Of a stretch of 64,000 nt of DNA, positions 16,967-24,967 are shown piece by piece. A program made the position numbers and the translations under genes. Under the pieces are notes generated by a model. It ran no database searches. It was not told where the DNA came from and saw only the letters and a list, made by a program, of their open reading frames with translations. The DNA is from Pusillimonas sp044464525 (GTDB lineage: Bacteria; Pseudomonadota; Gammaproteobacteria; Burkholderiales; Burkholderiaceae_B), in NCBI RefSeq assembly GCF_044464525.1, contig NZ_JBIQLE010000002.1, positions 147,716 to 211,715 of the forward strand, read 5' to 3'. The number at the start of each line of letters is the position of its first letter. Position 1 is the stretch's first letter.

Positions 16967-17974
16967 CTATTTCAGTAATGCATTGGTGAAGAGATCGTCA
17001 ACCTCGACTTTCCCCTTGAGATCAAACGCCTTGTCCACGAACTGAACAGTGGAACTCATGCGATCCGGCCTCATGTAGCCCAAGCCCTGATCCTTCGCGC
17101 TTTCATCCACGACCAAAGTGTTCATTTCCTTGATCTGCTGCAGGGCGACGTCGGGATCGACCACCGGGAACATCTTGACCATTATCTGCGCAGCCTGTTC
17201 GGGACTTTTCAATGCGAACTCGAACCCGGCATATGCGCCGCGCAAAAATTTCCTGACCAGATCTGGATTCTTCTCTATGAGTTCTTCCCTTGTGGCAAAG
17301 CCGCTTCCGTAGGCATCGAGACCAAAATCAGCGTAGTCAATCCAGCCTAACTCAACCCCCGCCTGCGCCGCCCTTCTTTGAATCACGGCCCGATTGCTGG
17401 CCAACCAGCATTCGGCAAGGTCGATGCGCCCCTCGACCAAGGAGGCATCGATGACGGCGGGATCCATACGCAGCAAGCGGATGAAGTCTCGCGGCTTGCC
17501 ATTGAGCTCGAGCCAAGCGGGCACAACATTCTGCACCGGCGAGGCGGAGCCGCCTCCCATGGACAAGCCATTCAGATCGTCCAGCTCCTTGATGTCGTGG
17601 CGCTTCTTATCGAAACAGATGCCGGCCGGCCACCGGGTGTTCATGGCGCCCACCATACGAATCTTTCCGCCATTGGCCCGGTTCAATATGAGACTGACTG
17701 GATCTACATATCCGAACTCATATTGTCCTTGATCCAGCTCGTTAGCCGTACGGTTTCCACCGTAGCCGCGTACGATATTGACATCGAGGCCCTCCTTCTC
17801 GAACATTCCCTGGTCCTGTGCCACGATGACGCCGATTGAGCTGCCCTGCGGCAACCATGCCATGTTGTAGGTAACCTTCTCCAGCGCCGCAGCAGGCGCG
17901 CAGGAAAGTGCCAAGGCGGCACATAAGGTAAAGCCTTTCAATATGGAACTCAGTCTGGTTTTGTTGGTGTGCAT
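16967..17974 (-). CDS. ABC transporter substrate-binding protein, NMT1/SsuA type
   Basis: Periplasmic receptor for the importer encoded by the adjacent permease and ATPase genes. 335 residues: Sec signal peptide with basic start MHTNKTR, hydrophobic core and AAALEK cleavage region (about residues 28-31), then NMT1/THI5-like lobes (WLPQGSSIGVIVAQDQGMFEKEGLDV; GGNRTANELDQGQYEFGYVD). Members bind sulfonates, taurine, aromatic sulfonates, phthalate-like acids, riboflavin or pyrimidine precursors, so the ligand is not deducible from sequence. RBS GGAG is 9 nt before the ATG. Confidence 0.93.
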   Translation of the reverse strand: MHTNKTRLSSILKGFTLCAALALSCAPAAALEKVTYNMAWLPQGSSIGVIVAQDQGMFEKEGLDVNIVRGYGGNRTANELDQGQYEFGYVDPVSLILNRANGGKIRMVGAMNTRWPAGICFDKKRHDIKELDDLNGLSMGGGSASPVQNVVPAWLELNGKPRDFIRLLRMDPAVIDASLVEGRIDLAECWLASNRAVIQRRAAQAGVELGWIDYADFGLDAYGSGFATREELIEKNPDLVRKFLRGAYAGFEFALKSPEQAAQIMVKMFPVVDPDVALQQIKEMNTLVVDESAKDQGLGYMRPDRMSSTVQFVDKAFDLKGKVEVDDLFTNALLK

Positions 17975-18061
17975 TGCTTGTCTCCGCTATGGTTATCACT
18001 GCATGCGTGGCGCTGGTCTTCAGCGCCTTCCATTCAACAACCGCTTCATCTATTTGCTTTA

Positions 18062-19000
18062 CTACATCGTCTCCGCCCGAACTACGTTAGCCAAGCTGCC
18101 TATTCCTTCTATGCGGGCGACCAGGCGGTCACCGGCTTTCAGATATACGCCCCGCCCCATGCCGACCCCCGTCGGAGTGCCGGTAGCTATCACGTCTCCT
18201 GGCTCCAGCGTGACGATGGTGGATAAATAGGCTATCTGCTCTCGGACCGTCCAGATCATATTGGCCGTGGTGTCTTCCTGCATGGGTTCGCCATTGACGT
18301 CAAGGCGCATATGAACCGCCTGGGGCTCGGGAATGTGCCAGGCGGGAACGATCCAAGGCCCGATTGGCGCAAAGGTGTCATGACATTTGCCTTGGAACCA
18401 ATCGTGCTTGAACGGATAATCCGAGCGCACATTCAGGTCGCGCGCCGAGATGTCGTTAATGACCGTATAACCCGCGATATGGTCGAGCGCATCGTCTACT
18501 GAGATTCGGCGCCCTCGCTTGCCGATGACTGCCGCAAGCTCTATTTCCCAGTCCAGCATCTGGGTTTCCGGCGGCATCAGGATCGTATCGCCATTGCCGA
18601 TAACCGTATTGGATAGTTTCAAGAACATGTAAGGCTTGCTTTGCGCTTTCGCGGCCAGCTCTGTACCCATTTCACTAGCGTGCTCGGCATAATTCGATGC
18701 CGCGCAAAAAATGCGCTGGGGCACATAAGGAGGGGCCACGCGTACCTCGCCGGAAAGCGGGACCATGGCTCCTTCCGCAACCTTTTGCATAACGATGGGC
18801 TCCGCTTCTTCAATCCACTTGCGAGCCTCGTTCCAGTTAGTAAGCATTGCCTTAACGCCATCCGGCGCGAGCCACTCTTGCTTGACAGAAGGAGCGCCCG
18901 CTTTAACGGCTTGCTCCAGGTCATACAGCTTTTCCTCCACTACAACAGCAGGTTTCAAGCCGGCGCCATCGTCATAAGTGCCAAGTCCGATCCAACCCAT
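18062..19000 (-). CDS. fumarylacetoacetate hydrolase (FAH) family protein
   Basis: 312 residues from ATG 19000, chosen because AGGAGAG stands 4-8 nt before it; the frame extends to 19030 without an RBS. The FAH C-terminal domain is clear: IFCAASNYAEHASEMG (substrate loop), metal-site motif LDWEIELAAVIGKRGRRIS (Glu-x-Glu), GYTVINDISARDLN, and the end LEPGDVIATGTPTGVGMGRGVYLKAGD. Family members hydrolyse C-C bonds of ring-cleavage products, isomerise or decarboxylate oxo-acids. First structural gene after the GntR regulator, so likely the regulated enzyme of this pathway. Confidence 0.9.
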   Translation of the reverse strand: MGWIGLGTYDDGAGLKPAVVVEEKLYDLEQAVKAGAPSVKQEWLAPDGVKAMLTNWNEARKWIEEAEPIVMQKVAEGAMVPLSGEVRVAPPYVPQRIFCAASNYAEHASEMGTELAAKAQSKPYMFLKLSNTVIGNGDTILMPPETQMLDWEIELAAVIGKRGRRISVDDALDHIAGYTVINDISARDLNVRSDYPFKHDWFQGKCHDTFAPIGPWIVPAWHIPEPQAVHMRLDVNGEPMQEDTTANMIWTVREQIAYLSTIVTLEPGDVIATGTPTGVGMGRGVYLKAGDRLVARIEGIGSLANVVRAETM

Positions 19001-19040
19001 CGCTCTCTCCTCGTGTTTTACTGCACTCAAATTATCTGAT

Positions 19041-19050
19041 TTGTATACAA
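19041..19050. promoter_or_regulatory. perfect GntR/FadR-type operator palindrome TTGTATACAA
   Basis: TTGTATACAA is a perfect 10-bp palindrome that fits the TNGTNNACNA consensus of FadR-subfamily GntR regulators. It lies 41 nt upstream of the FAH-gene start and the only regulator of that class nearby is encoded just upstream (19244-19894). Control of the FAH/ABC/VOC operon by that protein is inferred. Confidence 0.6.
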
Positions 19051-19122
19051 GAATAGTTTATTGAGTCCTTTCCGTCAATGAATGTCGACGAAATAAGGGA
19101 AAACGATAGTACTTGGGGCCTC

Positions 19123-19173
19123 TTAAAAAAAACGCCAGGTGGGAGCAACGAGGGGCGATGCTTCCTACCTGGC
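19123..19173 (-). terminator. rho-independent terminator after the gntR gene
   Basis: Read on the minus strand: a long near-perfect stem (arms 19159-19173 and 19134-19147, core GCCAGGT/ACCTGGC) followed by a run of eight T. It lies about 70 nt beyond the gntR stop and before the FAH promoter, so the regulator and the operon are probably separate transcripts. Confidence 0.8.
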
Positions 19174-19243
19174 AATCGAGGGCCGCACGGACACGCAGTG
19201 ACAATGGCAGCGGGCCAAGGAAAAACGACAGAAGTATGTCTAA

Positions 19244-19894
19244 TTAGCTGTGTTCGAAGTGCTGCAAGACGTTCACCGCAGAATTAGCGGCATGGCTGTA
19301 CATAGAGCGCGCGGCTGCCTCGGCGTCTTGCGCCAATAGGGCTGCAACCAATTCTTCGTGCTCTTGGTTCGATTTTTCGATGCGGTTATCAGACACGAAG
19401 AACCCTTGAGCGCGGAATGGCGCCAAGCGCTGGCGCATTCCCAAGGCAAGCTCCTGTAAAACATTATTGTGGGCGCCCGCATAAATCAGTTTGTGCAGCT
19501 CATCGTTGAGCCGGGAATAAGCTTTCGTATTATTATCTGCGGCAGCTTGGCTGGCCTCATCGTGAGTACGTTCTATTCTTTTTCGTTCTGCCGGAACCGC
19601 ACGCAAGGCACATAGCTTGGCACACAACGCTTCGATTTCGCCGGCCGCTTCAAATAGTTCATCAAGTTCCGAAGGTTTTATTGTCGCAGCGGAGAAGCCG
19701 CGCCGCGGCAGGTAATGAACCAGTCGCGTCACAGCCAACTGGCGCAAAGCGTCGCGTACCGGGCTGCGTGAAACCCCAAAACGAGTCGCGAGCGATTGCT
19801 CGTCCAGGCGCGCGCCCGGCAAAATACGACGCAGAACAATTTCCTCAGCTAGTTGATCAGCAATAGTCTGTGAGAGGGTCTTCCCATTTTCCAT
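19244..19894 (-). CDS. GntR-family transcriptional regulator, FCD (FadR) subclass
   Basis: 216 residues from ATG 19894. N-terminal winged helix (ADQLAEEIVLRRILPGARLDEQSLATRFGVSRSPVRDALRQLAVTRLV, about 12-60) and an all-helical FCD effector domain with D/H metal-ligand positions (NDELHKLIYAGAHN, EHEELVAAL, MYSHAANS). The frame continues upstream to 19987 but that part is AT-rich promoter-like DNA. Downstream genes run in the same direction with a terminator between. Probable repressor of the FAH/ABC/VOC operon, responding to a carboxylic acid; effector unknown. Confidence 0.88.
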   Translation of the reverse strand: MENGKTLSQTIADQLAEEIVLRRILPGARLDEQSLATRFGVSRSPVRDALRQLAVTRLVHYLPRRGFSAATIKPSELDELFEAAGEIEALCAKLCALRAVPAERKRIERTHDEASQAAADNNTKAYSRLNDELHKLIYAGAHNNVLQELALGMRQRLAPFRAQGFFVSDNRIEKSNQEHEELVAALLAQDAEAAARSMYSHAANSAVNVLQHFEHS

Positions 19895-19957
19895 ATTTTC
19901 TGGCCTGGATGTTGATGTGCGATAAAGCGTGAAAGCAAGACGATTCACGAGCTTGAT

Positions 19958-19967
19958 TTGTCTACAT
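19958..19967. promoter_or_regulatory. GntR operator-like site upstream of gntR
   Basis: TTGTCTACAT matches the TNGTNNACNA pattern at all but the last base and resembles the perfect site at 19041-19050. It lies about 64 nt before the gntR start, between gntR and the divergent arsB, so it could mediate autoregulation. Confidence 0.4.
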
Positions 19968-20022
19968 TTTTTGATTATCCCATACAATCTGGCCCTTTAA
20001 CTAGGAAAGTAACCGCCATGGT

Positions 20023-21339
20023 ATGGAATTTATCTTTATCCCCTCCGCTGCAAAAACCATGATTATTGCCTCAGCCGTATTTATTTTGACCCTTGTTCTC
20101 GTCATCTGGCAGCCTCGAGGCCTGGGCATCGGCTGGAGCGCCATGATCGGCGCGGGGCTGGCGTTGGCCACAGGCGTCGTCCGGCTCTCGGACATTCCAG
20201 TGGTCTGGGGAATAGTCTGGAACGCCACGGCCACCTTCATCGCGATCATCGTCATCAGCCTGCTGCTGGACGAAGCCGGCTTCTTCAAATGGGCGGCCCT
20301 GCACGTTGCGCGCTGGGGGCGCGGACGGGCGCGGCGCCTGTTCATGGCCATCGTCCTGCTGGGCGCTATGGTGTCGGCGCTGTTCGCCAACGACGGCGCC
20401 GCCCTCATCCTGACGCCCATCGTCATGGCCATGCTGGTCACCCTGGGCCTGAGCCCCGCGGCCACGCTGGCTTTCGTGATGGCGGCCGGATTCATCGCCG
20501 ATACCGCCAGCCTGCCCTTCATCGTTTCCAACCTGGTCAACATCGTGTCGGCGGATTTCTTCGGCATCGGGTTCGGGCGCTACGCCTCAGTAATGGCGCC
20601 GGTGAACGTGGTGTCGGTGGCGGTTACGCTGCTGGTGCTTGTGCTGTACTTTCGCGGCAGCCTGCCTGCTACCTACGACAAATCACGGCTGCGTCCGCCA
20701 GCCGGCGCCGTCCGCGATCGGCGCACCTTTCGCGCCGGCTGGCTGGTGCTGGCCCTGCTGCTGGCGGGCCTGTTCGGCCTTGAGCCGCTGGGTGTTCCGG
20801 TCAGCGCCGTGGCCGCGGCGGCGGCCTTTGCGCTTTGGATCGTGGCCCGTTCCGGCCGAGTCATCGATACGCACAAGGTGCTGCGAGAGGCGCCCTGGCA
20901 GATCGTGGTGTTTTCCTTGGGCATGTATCTGGTGGTCTATGGCCTGCGCAATCAGGGCTTGGCCACTCATCTTGCGGCCTTGCTGGATACCTGCGCGCAA
21001 CACGGCCTGTGGGCGGCCACCTTTGGCGCCGGCTTACTTGCCGCCCTGCTCTCCTCCGTAATGAACAACCTGCCGACCGTGCTGATCGTCGCGTTGTCCA
21101 TCGACGCCAGCCAGGCCGAAGGCGCGATCCGCGAGGCCATGATCTACGCCAACGTCATTGGCAGCGACCTGGGGCCGAAGATCACGCCCATCGGCAGCCT
21201 GGCCACTTTGCTGTGGCTGCACGTGCTCGCGGGCAAGGGCATGCTGATAAGCTGGGGATATTATTTTCGCGTCGGCGTGGTGTTGACCACGCCGGTATTG
21301 CTGCTGACGCTGGCGGCCCTGGCCATTCGGCTCGGCTAG
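20023..21339 (+). CDS. arsB: arsenite efflux membrane protein ArsB
   Basis: Exports arsenite (and antimonite) across the inner membrane, alone or with ArsA. The 438-residue sequence follows E. coli ArsB nearly motif by motif: LVIWQPRGLGIGWSA, WNATATFIAIIVISLLLDE, FANDGAALILTPI, MAAGFIADTASLPFIVSNLVNIVSADFFG, and the end IGSLATLLWLHVL. About 11-12 membrane segments. A second in-frame ATG at 20059 matches the E. coli start more closely; AGGAAAG at 20003-20009 fits the upstream region. No arsR or arsA is beside it; an arsC lies 33 kb away at 54275. Confidence 0.95.
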   Translation: MEFIFIPSAAKTMIIASAVFILTLVLVIWQPRGLGIGWSAMIGAGLALATGVVRLSDIPVVWGIVWNATATFIAIIVISLLLDEAGFFKWAALHVARWGRGRARRLFMAIVLLGAMVSALFANDGAALILTPIVMAMLVTLGLSPAATLAFVMAAGFIADTASLPFIVSNLVNIVSADFFGIGFGRYASVMAPVNVVSVAVTLLVLVLYFRGSLPATYDKSRLRPPAGAVRDRRTFRAGWLVLALLLAGLFGLEPLGVPVSAVAAAAAFALWIVARSGRVIDTHKVLREAPWQIVVFSLGMYLVVYGLRNQGLATHLAALLDTCAQHGLWAATFGAGLLAALLSSVMNNLPTVLIVALSIDASQAEGAIREAMIYANVIGSDLGPKITPIGSLATLLWLHVLAGKGMLISWGYYFRVGVVLTTPVLLLTLAALAIRLG

Positions 21340-21501
21340 AGGCCGTGGCGCGGCCACGGAAGCCGCCCCTCTTCATCAGCCGACCATAATTTGTCACGAG
21401 CAATCTATTGGCAGCGGTCTGGAGCGCGACTATAGTGAATGTTGATCCGGCGCCTGTTCGGCATCCCGTCGCGCCGGAAGCCCATCACAAGGAGAATCCG
21501 T

Positions 21502-23001
21502 ATGAGCAACTCCAGCAAAGACCTGGCCAGGCATTCCACGACCGGCTCCGGCGCGCCGGCGCAAAGCGATCGCAACACCTTGTCCGTCGGCCCCGACGGC
21601 CCCCTGCTTTTGCACGATGTGCATTTCCTCGAGCAAATGGCCCACTTCAATCGCGAAAAAGTCCCCGAGCGACAACCTCATGCCAAGGGCGCGGGTGCTT
21701 TCGGCGTATTCGAAACCACCGAAGACGTCTCGGCCTACACCCGTGCCGCCCTCTTCCAGAAAGGCTGTAAAACCGAAATGCTGGCGCGGTTTTCCACCGT
21801 GGCCGGCGAGGCGGGCAGCCCCGACACCTGGCGCGACGTGCGCGGCTTTTCGCTCAAGTTCTATACCTCCGAAGGCAACTACGACCTGGTGGGCAACAAC
21901 ACGCCGATCTTTTTCGTGCGTGATCCCATGAAATTCCCGCACTTTATCCGCAGCCAGAAACGCCTGCCCGATTCGGGCCTGCGCGACAATCACATGCAAT
22001 GGGATTTCTGGTCCAGCAACCCCGAAACCGCGCACCAGGTCACGTACCTGATGGGCGAGCGCGGCCTTCCGCGCACCTGGCGGAACATGAACGGCTACGG
22101 CTCCCATACTTATATGTGGGTCAACGCCAAGGGCGAAAAATTCTGGGTCAAATACCACTTTCACACCCAACAGGGCATGGAGTTCTTCAGCAACCAGGAA
22201 GCCGCCGACATGGCCGGCAAGGATGCCGACTTCCATCGCCGAGACCTGTTCGATGCGATCGCCCGCGAAGAATATCCCAAATGGGTGATGTCGGTGCAGG
22301 TGATGCCTTACGCCGACGCCAAGACCTACCGCTTCAATCCCTTCGACCTTACCAAAACCTGGTCGCACAAAGATTATCCGCTTATTCCGGTGGGCACGAT
22401 GACGCTCAACCGCAACCCCGACAACTTCTTCGCCCAGATCGAACAGGCGGCGTTCTCGCCGGGCAACACTGTGCCGGGCATCGGGCTGTCGCCCGACAAG
22501 ATGCTGCTGGGCCGCGCCTTCGCCTACGCTGACGCGCAGCGCAACCGCATCGGCAGCAACTTCCATCAGCTACCGGTAAACCAGCCCAAAGTGCCGGTAA
22601 ACACCTATATGTTCGATGGCCAGATGGCCTATCACCATAGCGGCAACGCGCCGGTGTATGCGCCCAACAGCCATGACCGCGCGTGGGCGGACGATACCGG
22701 TCCGGTGCCTGACGGCTGGGAATCGGACGGCGACATGGTGCGCTCGGCCTACACGCTGCATGCCGAAGACGACGACTTCAGCCAGCCGGGCACACTGGTG
22801 CGCGAGGTGTTCAACGACGCCCAGCGCGACAAGCTGATCGACCAGGTGGCCGGCAGCCTGCTGGGCGGCGTGCGCAGCCCCGTGCTCGAGCGCGCGCTCG
22901 AGTACTGGAAGAACATCGATGCCGACGTGGGCCGCCGTATCGAAGAACATGTGTTCGCCGGCCGCGGAGAAGACCCCGCCGCGGGCATGGGCGACGCCTG
23001 A
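21502..23001 (+). CDS. katA: monofunctional haem catalase (small subunit)
   Basis: Decomposes hydrogen peroxide. The 499-residue start at ATG 21502 follows AAGGAGA with good spacing; an upstream start at 21439 lacks one. Active-site His60 (ERQPHAKGAGAFG), the distal Asn in DLVGNNTPIFF, and the haem-ligand Tyr in RAFAYADAQRNR are present. Length fits the small-subunit clade, unlike the 795-residue catalase at 28424. It is convergent with the gntR at 23031, and a short GCGTGC/GCACGC hairpin (23007-23028) lies between. The symbol is by family only. Confidence 0.95.
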   Translation: MSNSSKDLARHSTTGSGAPAQSDRNTLSVGPDGPLLLHDVHFLEQMAHFNREKVPERQPHAKGAGAFGVFETTEDVSAYTRAALFQKGCKTEMLARFSTVAGEAGSPDTWRDVRGFSLKFYTSEGNYDLVGNNTPIFFVRDPMKFPHFIRSQKRLPDSGLRDNHMQWDFWSSNPETAHQVTYLMGERGLPRTWRNMNGYGSHTYMWVNAKGEKFWVKYHFHTQQGMEFFSNQEAADMAGKDADFHRRDLFDAIAREEYPKWVMSVQVMPYADAKTYRFNPFDLTKTWSHKDYPLIPVGTMTLNRNPDNFFAQIEQAAFSPGNTVPGIGLSPDKMLLGRAFAYADAQRNRIGSNFHQLPVNQPKVPVNTYMFDGQMAYHHSGNAPVYAPNSHDRAWADDTGPVPDGWESDGDMVRSAYTLHAEDDDFSQPGTLVREVFNDAQRDKLIDQVAGSLLGGVRSPVLERALEYWKNIDADVGRRIEEHVFAGRGEDPAAGMGDA

Positions 23002-23030
23002 TCTCAGCGTGCACAAATAGCAGCACGCGC

Positions 23031-23696
23031 CTACTGCACGAGGGCCTTCAGCACATTGGCCCCCGTGCGTTCCACATGAAAGCGCAATAGCTCGCAGGCG
23101 TCGTCGGCACGGCGCTCGAGCGTGGCGGTGCAGATGTCGACATGCTCTTGCCGCACGTCGCGGTCGATGGGGTTGGCCGACAGGAAGATGCGGCGATAAC
23201 GGTCGTTGAGGTCGTGCAGTGTTTGACAAAAATCCAGCAGCAACGGCATGCCGCAAGCCGAGATCAGGTTCCGGTGGAAAACAGTGTGCGCCTGCTCCCA
23301 TTGGCTGACCCCTTGAGCATCCACGCGTTCGCGTTCTATTTTGTTGAGCCTGTGCACAGATGCCAGCATTTCTCCTTCCCAGGCATCGTCGCCCTTCTTG
23401 ATGGCTTCGCGCAAAGCATAGCTTTCGAACTGCACCCGCAACCGGATGACCTCATCCAGATTATTCTGCGACACCGGCACCACGCGGTAGCCTCGTTGAT
23501 CCTCCATGGCCACAAAGCCCTCGGCGCATAGGCGCGACAAGGCCTCGCGCAGCGGGCTGAGGCTGACGCCGAACATGGCTCGCAACTCATCGAGCCTTAG
23601 CTTGGCGCCAGGCGCAAATTCGCCATGCGCGATGCGCTCGCGCAGCAGGGCGGCGATACTGCTGGCTAGAGTAGGTGTGGAATCTGCCTTGGACAT
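23031..23696 (-). CDS. GntR-family regulator, FCD subclass, divergent to the ligAB-like operon
   Basis: 221 residues from ATG 23696 (MSKADSTPTL). Winged helix at about 10-60 (LLRERIAHGEFAPGAKLRLDELRAMFGVSLSPLREALSRLCAEGF) and a C-terminal FCD domain (FHRNLISACGMPLLLDFC, EHVDICTATLERRADDA). An upstream in-frame extension to 23810 overlaps the divergent operator region and is rejected. It is transcribed away from the dioxygenase operon with 106 bp between start codons, the classic arrangement for a local regulator. Effector unknown; probably the aromatic substrate or a ring-cleavage product. Confidence 0.9.
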   Translation of the reverse strand: MSKADSTPTLASSIAALLRERIAHGEFAPGAKLRLDELRAMFGVSLSPLREALSRLCAEGFVAMEDQRGYRVVPVSQNNLDEVIRLRVQFESYALREAIKKGDDAWEGEMLASVHRLNKIERERVDAQGVSQWEQAHTVFHRNLISACGMPLLLDFCQTLHDLNDRYRRIFLSANPIDRDVRQEHVDICTATLERRADDACELLRFHVERTGANVLKALVQ

Positions 23697-23760
23697 GGGA
23701 AAAGGTACTGTTATTGGTGGCCCTACGGATTGACAGCGATTATAAACCCAACTACATTTA

Positions 23761-23804
23761 ATCGATATTATCCTATGAAATCGAAATTTAAAAGGAATAT
23801 CGAT
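23761..23804 (+). promoter_or_regulatory. inverted repeat spanning RBS and start of the ligA-like gene
   Basis: ATCGATATT (23761-23769) and AATATCGAT (23796-23804) are perfect 9-bp complements around a 26-nt loop. The right arm ends within the ATG of the dioxygenase gene, and the SD-like AAAGGA (23790-23795) lies just inside the loop. It may be an operator for the divergent GntR regulator or an RNA hairpin that covers the start codon. Confidence 0.55.
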
Positions 23805-24111
23805 GGGCATTCAGGACACCGACCGCACCTTGCCGTCAAACCGCATGGTGTTCGAATTGCGGCGCGACCAAGATCGCTACCAGCAATTCCAGCAAGACAT
23901 CGAGGCATCGATGCAGCATTACGGCCTTACCGAGCCCGAACGCGAGGCCTGGCGCAATATGGATATCGCCGGCCTGGCTCGCATGGGCGTGCACCCCTAT
24001 TTTCTGCCCCAGATCAGCCGCCTTTTCAAGGGCGGCGGCTACAACCACAACAACAGTGATGCAGCCCAGCTATACGCCCAAAAGATGGGCATCGTTTCGG
24101 AGAACCAATAA
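23803..24111 (+). CDS. LigA-like small subunit of a class III extradiol dioxygenase
   Basis: 102-residue helical protein of the LigA superfamily (Aromatic ring-opening dioxygenase LigAB, LigA subunit). Typical stretches are RMVFELRRDQDRYQQFQQD, YGLTEPEREAWRNMDIAGLARMGVHPYFLPQISRLF and a short C-terminus. In protocatechuate 4,5-dioxygenase this subunit caps the catalytic LigB subunit and the LigA chain is longer (about 139 residues). The ligB-like gene follows after 2 nt. RBS AAAGGA precedes the ATG. Confidence 0.88.
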   Translation: MGIQDTDRTLPSNRMVFELRRDQDRYQQFQQDIEASMQHYGLTEPEREAWRNMDIAGLARMGVHPYFLPQISRLFKGGGYNHNNSDAAQLYAQKMGIVSENQ

Positions 24112-24113
24112 AC

Positions 24114-24959
24114 ATGGCAAAGCTCGTCGCTACTTTGGGCATTGCCCACGCGCCCGGCGTAACCGGCTGGATAGACCGCGCCCCTAAAGATCAGCAAGAT
24201 GGGGTTCTTGCCGGCTATCAAGAGTTCCACCGCCGCATGGAAGAGCTCAAGCCGGATGTGGTCATTGGCGTGGCCAACGACCACCTGCTCAATTTCCCCA
24301 TGGAAAACGTGCCCGACTTCTGCGTCGGCATCGGCGACCATTGGCAGGGTCCGGCGCCCTGGTTCAAAGATTGGCTCAATGTGCCCGATTACCAGATCAC
24401 GGGGCATCGCGAGCTGGGGCGTGCGCTGGTACGCGACTCGGCCAAAGCCGGCATCAACCATGCCTTCGCCGAAGAACTTCTCTTCGACGACAACTGGTCG
24501 GTGCCCCTGATGTTCCTGTTTCCCAAATACGATGTTCGTTTCGTGCCGGTGCACATGAACTGCATCGTGCCGCCCATGCCCAGCGCGTCGCATTGTCTTG
24601 AGGTGGGTGCGCAAATCGCCCGCATCGTTGAAAGCTTTCCATCCGATGAGCGCGTCGTGCTCATGGCCACCGGCGGTCTCTCGCACGACCCGGGCGGGCT
24701 CGATTACTTCACCGTGCACGAAGAGTTCGACCGCTGGTTCATGAAAATGCTCGAATCCGGCGACCTGGACAAGGTCCGCCAGGAAACCACCTTCGAAAAG
24801 CTGCTCACGGGCGGTGATGGCGGCGCCGGCGAGCTGCTTGCCTGGCTGGTAGCCATGGGCGCAGCGGCCGAGCACGGCAATTCCAAAGCTGAAAGCGTGT
24901 TCTACGTTCCATCTGTGCCCATGCGCTGCGGCATGGGCGGATCGTACTGGGCATTGTAG
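24114..24959 (+). CDS. LigB-like catalytic subunit of a class III extradiol ring-cleavage dioxygenase
   Basis: 281 residues. Fe(II)-dependent extradiol cleavage of a catecholic or related ring. Conserved LigB features: GIAHAPG with metal-ligand His12, GVANDHLLNF with His57, VPLMFLFPKYDVRFVPVHMN, and TGGLSHDPGG with the acid-base His region. With the preceding LigA it should form an alpha2beta2 enzyme in the cytoplasm. Neighbours (cysteine hydrolase, CMD-like protein) do not match the protocatechuate 4,5-cleavage pathway (no ligC, ligI, ligJ), so the substrate is likely different. Possibly gallate-, aminophenol- or hydroxypyridine-like; this is inference. Confidence 0.88.
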   Translation: MAKLVATLGIAHAPGVTGWIDRAPKDQQDGVLAGYQEFHRRMEELKPDVVIGVANDHLLNFPMENVPDFCVGIGDHWQGPAPWFKDWLNVPDYQITGHRELGRALVRDSAKAGINHAFAEELLFDDNWSVPLMFLFPKYDVRFVPVHMNCIVPPMPSASHCLEVGAQIARIVESFPSDERVVLMATGGLSHDPGGLDYFTVHEEFDRWFMKMLESGDLDKVRQETTFEKLLTGGDGGAGELLAWLVAMGAAAEHGNSKAESVFYVPSVPMRCGMGGSYWAL

Positions 24960-24967
24960 GGGGCTTC

